Source: Ettlia oleoabundans
Lineage: Eukaryota; Chlorophyta; Chlorophyceae; Chlamydomonadales
DNA: 10,654 nucleotides
Assembly: GCA_019693395.1 (NCBI GenBank)
Contig: JAAMXP010000896.1
Location: 1 to 10,654 of the forward strand
Reading direction: 5' to 3'
In this document: positions 9,672 to 10,654 of the stretch, piece after piece
Layout of the letters: every line of letters starts with the position of its first letter
How positions within the stretch are numbered: position 1 is the first letter of the stretch
The notes under the pieces: generated by a model
What the model was told of the DNA's origin: nothing
The model's input: the letters and a program-made list of their open reading frames with translations, nothing else
Database searches by the model: none
Translations under genes and position numbers: made by a program

Positions 9672-10329
9672 ATGTGCAATAAGAAGTATGCGGAAGGATT
9701 AGAAGCAAAGTTGCCGGAAGCAGAGCAAGACAAACAGCGGAGGAAGAAGAAGAGAAGGAGAAGAAGCAGCGTAACACATTTGGGGCTTGGAAAAGTCGAG
9801 CGGGAGAAGTACGGCGGGATAGCAAATGTGCCATGTGCGGGTCTGGGGTCAGGCCCATGCGCAACAACTTCCCGATCACATTTTCCTGGAATGCGCCTCC
9901 GATCGTCATGCAAACCGTCCCTTTCACTGCAAATTATTCTCAGATGGTTAATTTGTAAGCGCAGTGAGCCCGCAAGCCCTGGAGGGATCCCGCCTGGTTT
10001 CTGTCAGCTGGCTTCCCGGCGCAGCCTTTGCAGCATGACACACGTCGTTATTACCGAAAAGCATGTTTACAAGTATGCCGTGCTTATCACGGCAGGGCAG
10101 GGTAGCGCAGAGGAAGGCGGGCATTCACAACATGTATTGTCAGAGGGCTGTCCTCTGTCTGTCATTTGTGCGTACAATTGATCAAAGGCAGTTTAAGGGA
10201 TCGTAAGGAGTCGTTTGTAAACGGCCGGGGCCCTTTTCGCGCAGGCAGAGGGGCAGGAGAGCCCACTAATGACGGCTGCGTCGCTGCTGCCTCTCATGCC
10301 CTACTATATATGCAAGGTTTTCAACAGGC

Positions 10330-10399
10330 GTTTCCAGGCAGGAAACACACCCAACTGTTTCCAAACACCTGGAAACACGTCCTTGTGCACCCTGGAAAC
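10330..10399. repeat. Cluster of GGAAAC/GTTTCC inverted repeats
   Basis: GTTTCC (10330-10335) pairs with GGAAAC (10341-10346) over a 5-nt loop. GTTTCCA (10357-10363) pairs with TGGAAAC (10370-10376) over a 6-nt loop. A fifth GGAAAC follows at 10394-10399. Five copies in 70 nt exceed chance; function unknown. Confidence 0.8.
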
Positions 10400-10632
10400 T
10401 CTGTCAACAAAGCGTGACAATGGGCTTGGGTGCTTGCAAACTGCCCAACGGCCCTGTCACACAGTGACATGAACAAGAAATGCACCGGCGGCAGGGGAAA
10501 GCACGGTGCTGAGCTGGCAGCGGTGGTACCCTGGCTTTTGGGGAATGAAGCACAGGAAAAGGCATAGCAGGGGGGCCACTGATGAAATTTTACCAACTAC
10601 AAGGACATTTATGGAGGGGTTGCTGCGTGCCA

Positions 10633-10649
10633 TGTGTGTGTGTGTGTGT
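10633..10649. repeat. TG dinucleotide microsatellite
   Basis: Eight TG units close to the right window edge. Confidence 0.85.
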
Positions 10650-10654
10650 TGGGG

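Larger units (their letters stand above)
9672..10654. promoter_or_regulatory. ATG8 upstream region; no gene recognised
   Basis: Holds the ATG8 5' UTR and promoter on the minus strand. A pyrimidine-rich stretch (minus strand, about 9730-9770) lies 60-100 nt before the ATG. A TATA-like CATATATAG at about 10302-10310 is too far for a direct promoter unless a 5' UTR intron exists. A hairpin CAGAGG/CCTCTG lies near 10142-10157, and TGTCAC-ACA-GTGACA at 10455-10469. A 180-codon plus-strand frame (9639-10181) overlaps ATG8 exon 1 antisense and shows no family features. Confidence 0.45.

Overview
The window is nuclear DNA of a green alga (Chlorophyta; the class cannot be fixed from sequence alone). 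It holds three intron-rich genes, all on the minus strand. One encodes a photosystem I chlorophyll a/b-binding antenna protein, and the introns are mostly about 70-280 nt with GT/AG ends. Both complete genes are followed by TGTAA, the usual chlorophyte poly(A) signal. Base composition is moderate, unlike the very GC-rich Chlamydomonas nuclear genome.

Layout from left to right. (1) 42-1911, minus: eight small exons of a nucleotide-diphospho-sugar transferase-like (PF03407-type) glycosyltransferase. Its 3' exons lie beyond position 1 and its true N-terminus may lie further upstream. No single open frame shows this gene; it appears only when splice sites and phases are matched. (2) 1912-2254: 5' flank of that gene, with short repeats. 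(3) About 2255-3170, plus: a frameshifted relic of a reverse transcriptase, the only mobile-element trace. (4) 3171-5004: a gene-poor stretch with GC-rich hairpins, including a near-perfect 58-bp palindrome at 4561-4618. (5) 5075-7431, minus: a complete seven-exon LHCA gene whose last intron is GC-AG. (6) 7432-8059: intergenic DNA with a strongly C-rich (G-rich on minus) tract. (7) 8264-9671, minus: a complete six-exon ATG8 gene encoding 118 residues and ending exactly on the conserved glycine. (8) 9672-10654: ATG8 upstream region with a pyrimidine-rich stretch, a cluster of GGAAAC/GTTTCC inverted repeats and a TG microsatellite.

The three genes are not an operon and have unrelated jobs: a glycosyltransferase probably of the secretory pathway, a thylakoid light-harvesting protein, and the ubiquitin-like protein of autophagosome formation. 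Exon joins were inferred by hand from splice consensus, phase continuity and family sequence patterns, without transcript data. I found no undescribed defence or mobile system. The most interesting points are the LHCA GC-AG intron with a possible alternative 3' end, the glycine-terminal ATG8, the DxD motif split by an intron, and the large palindrome.
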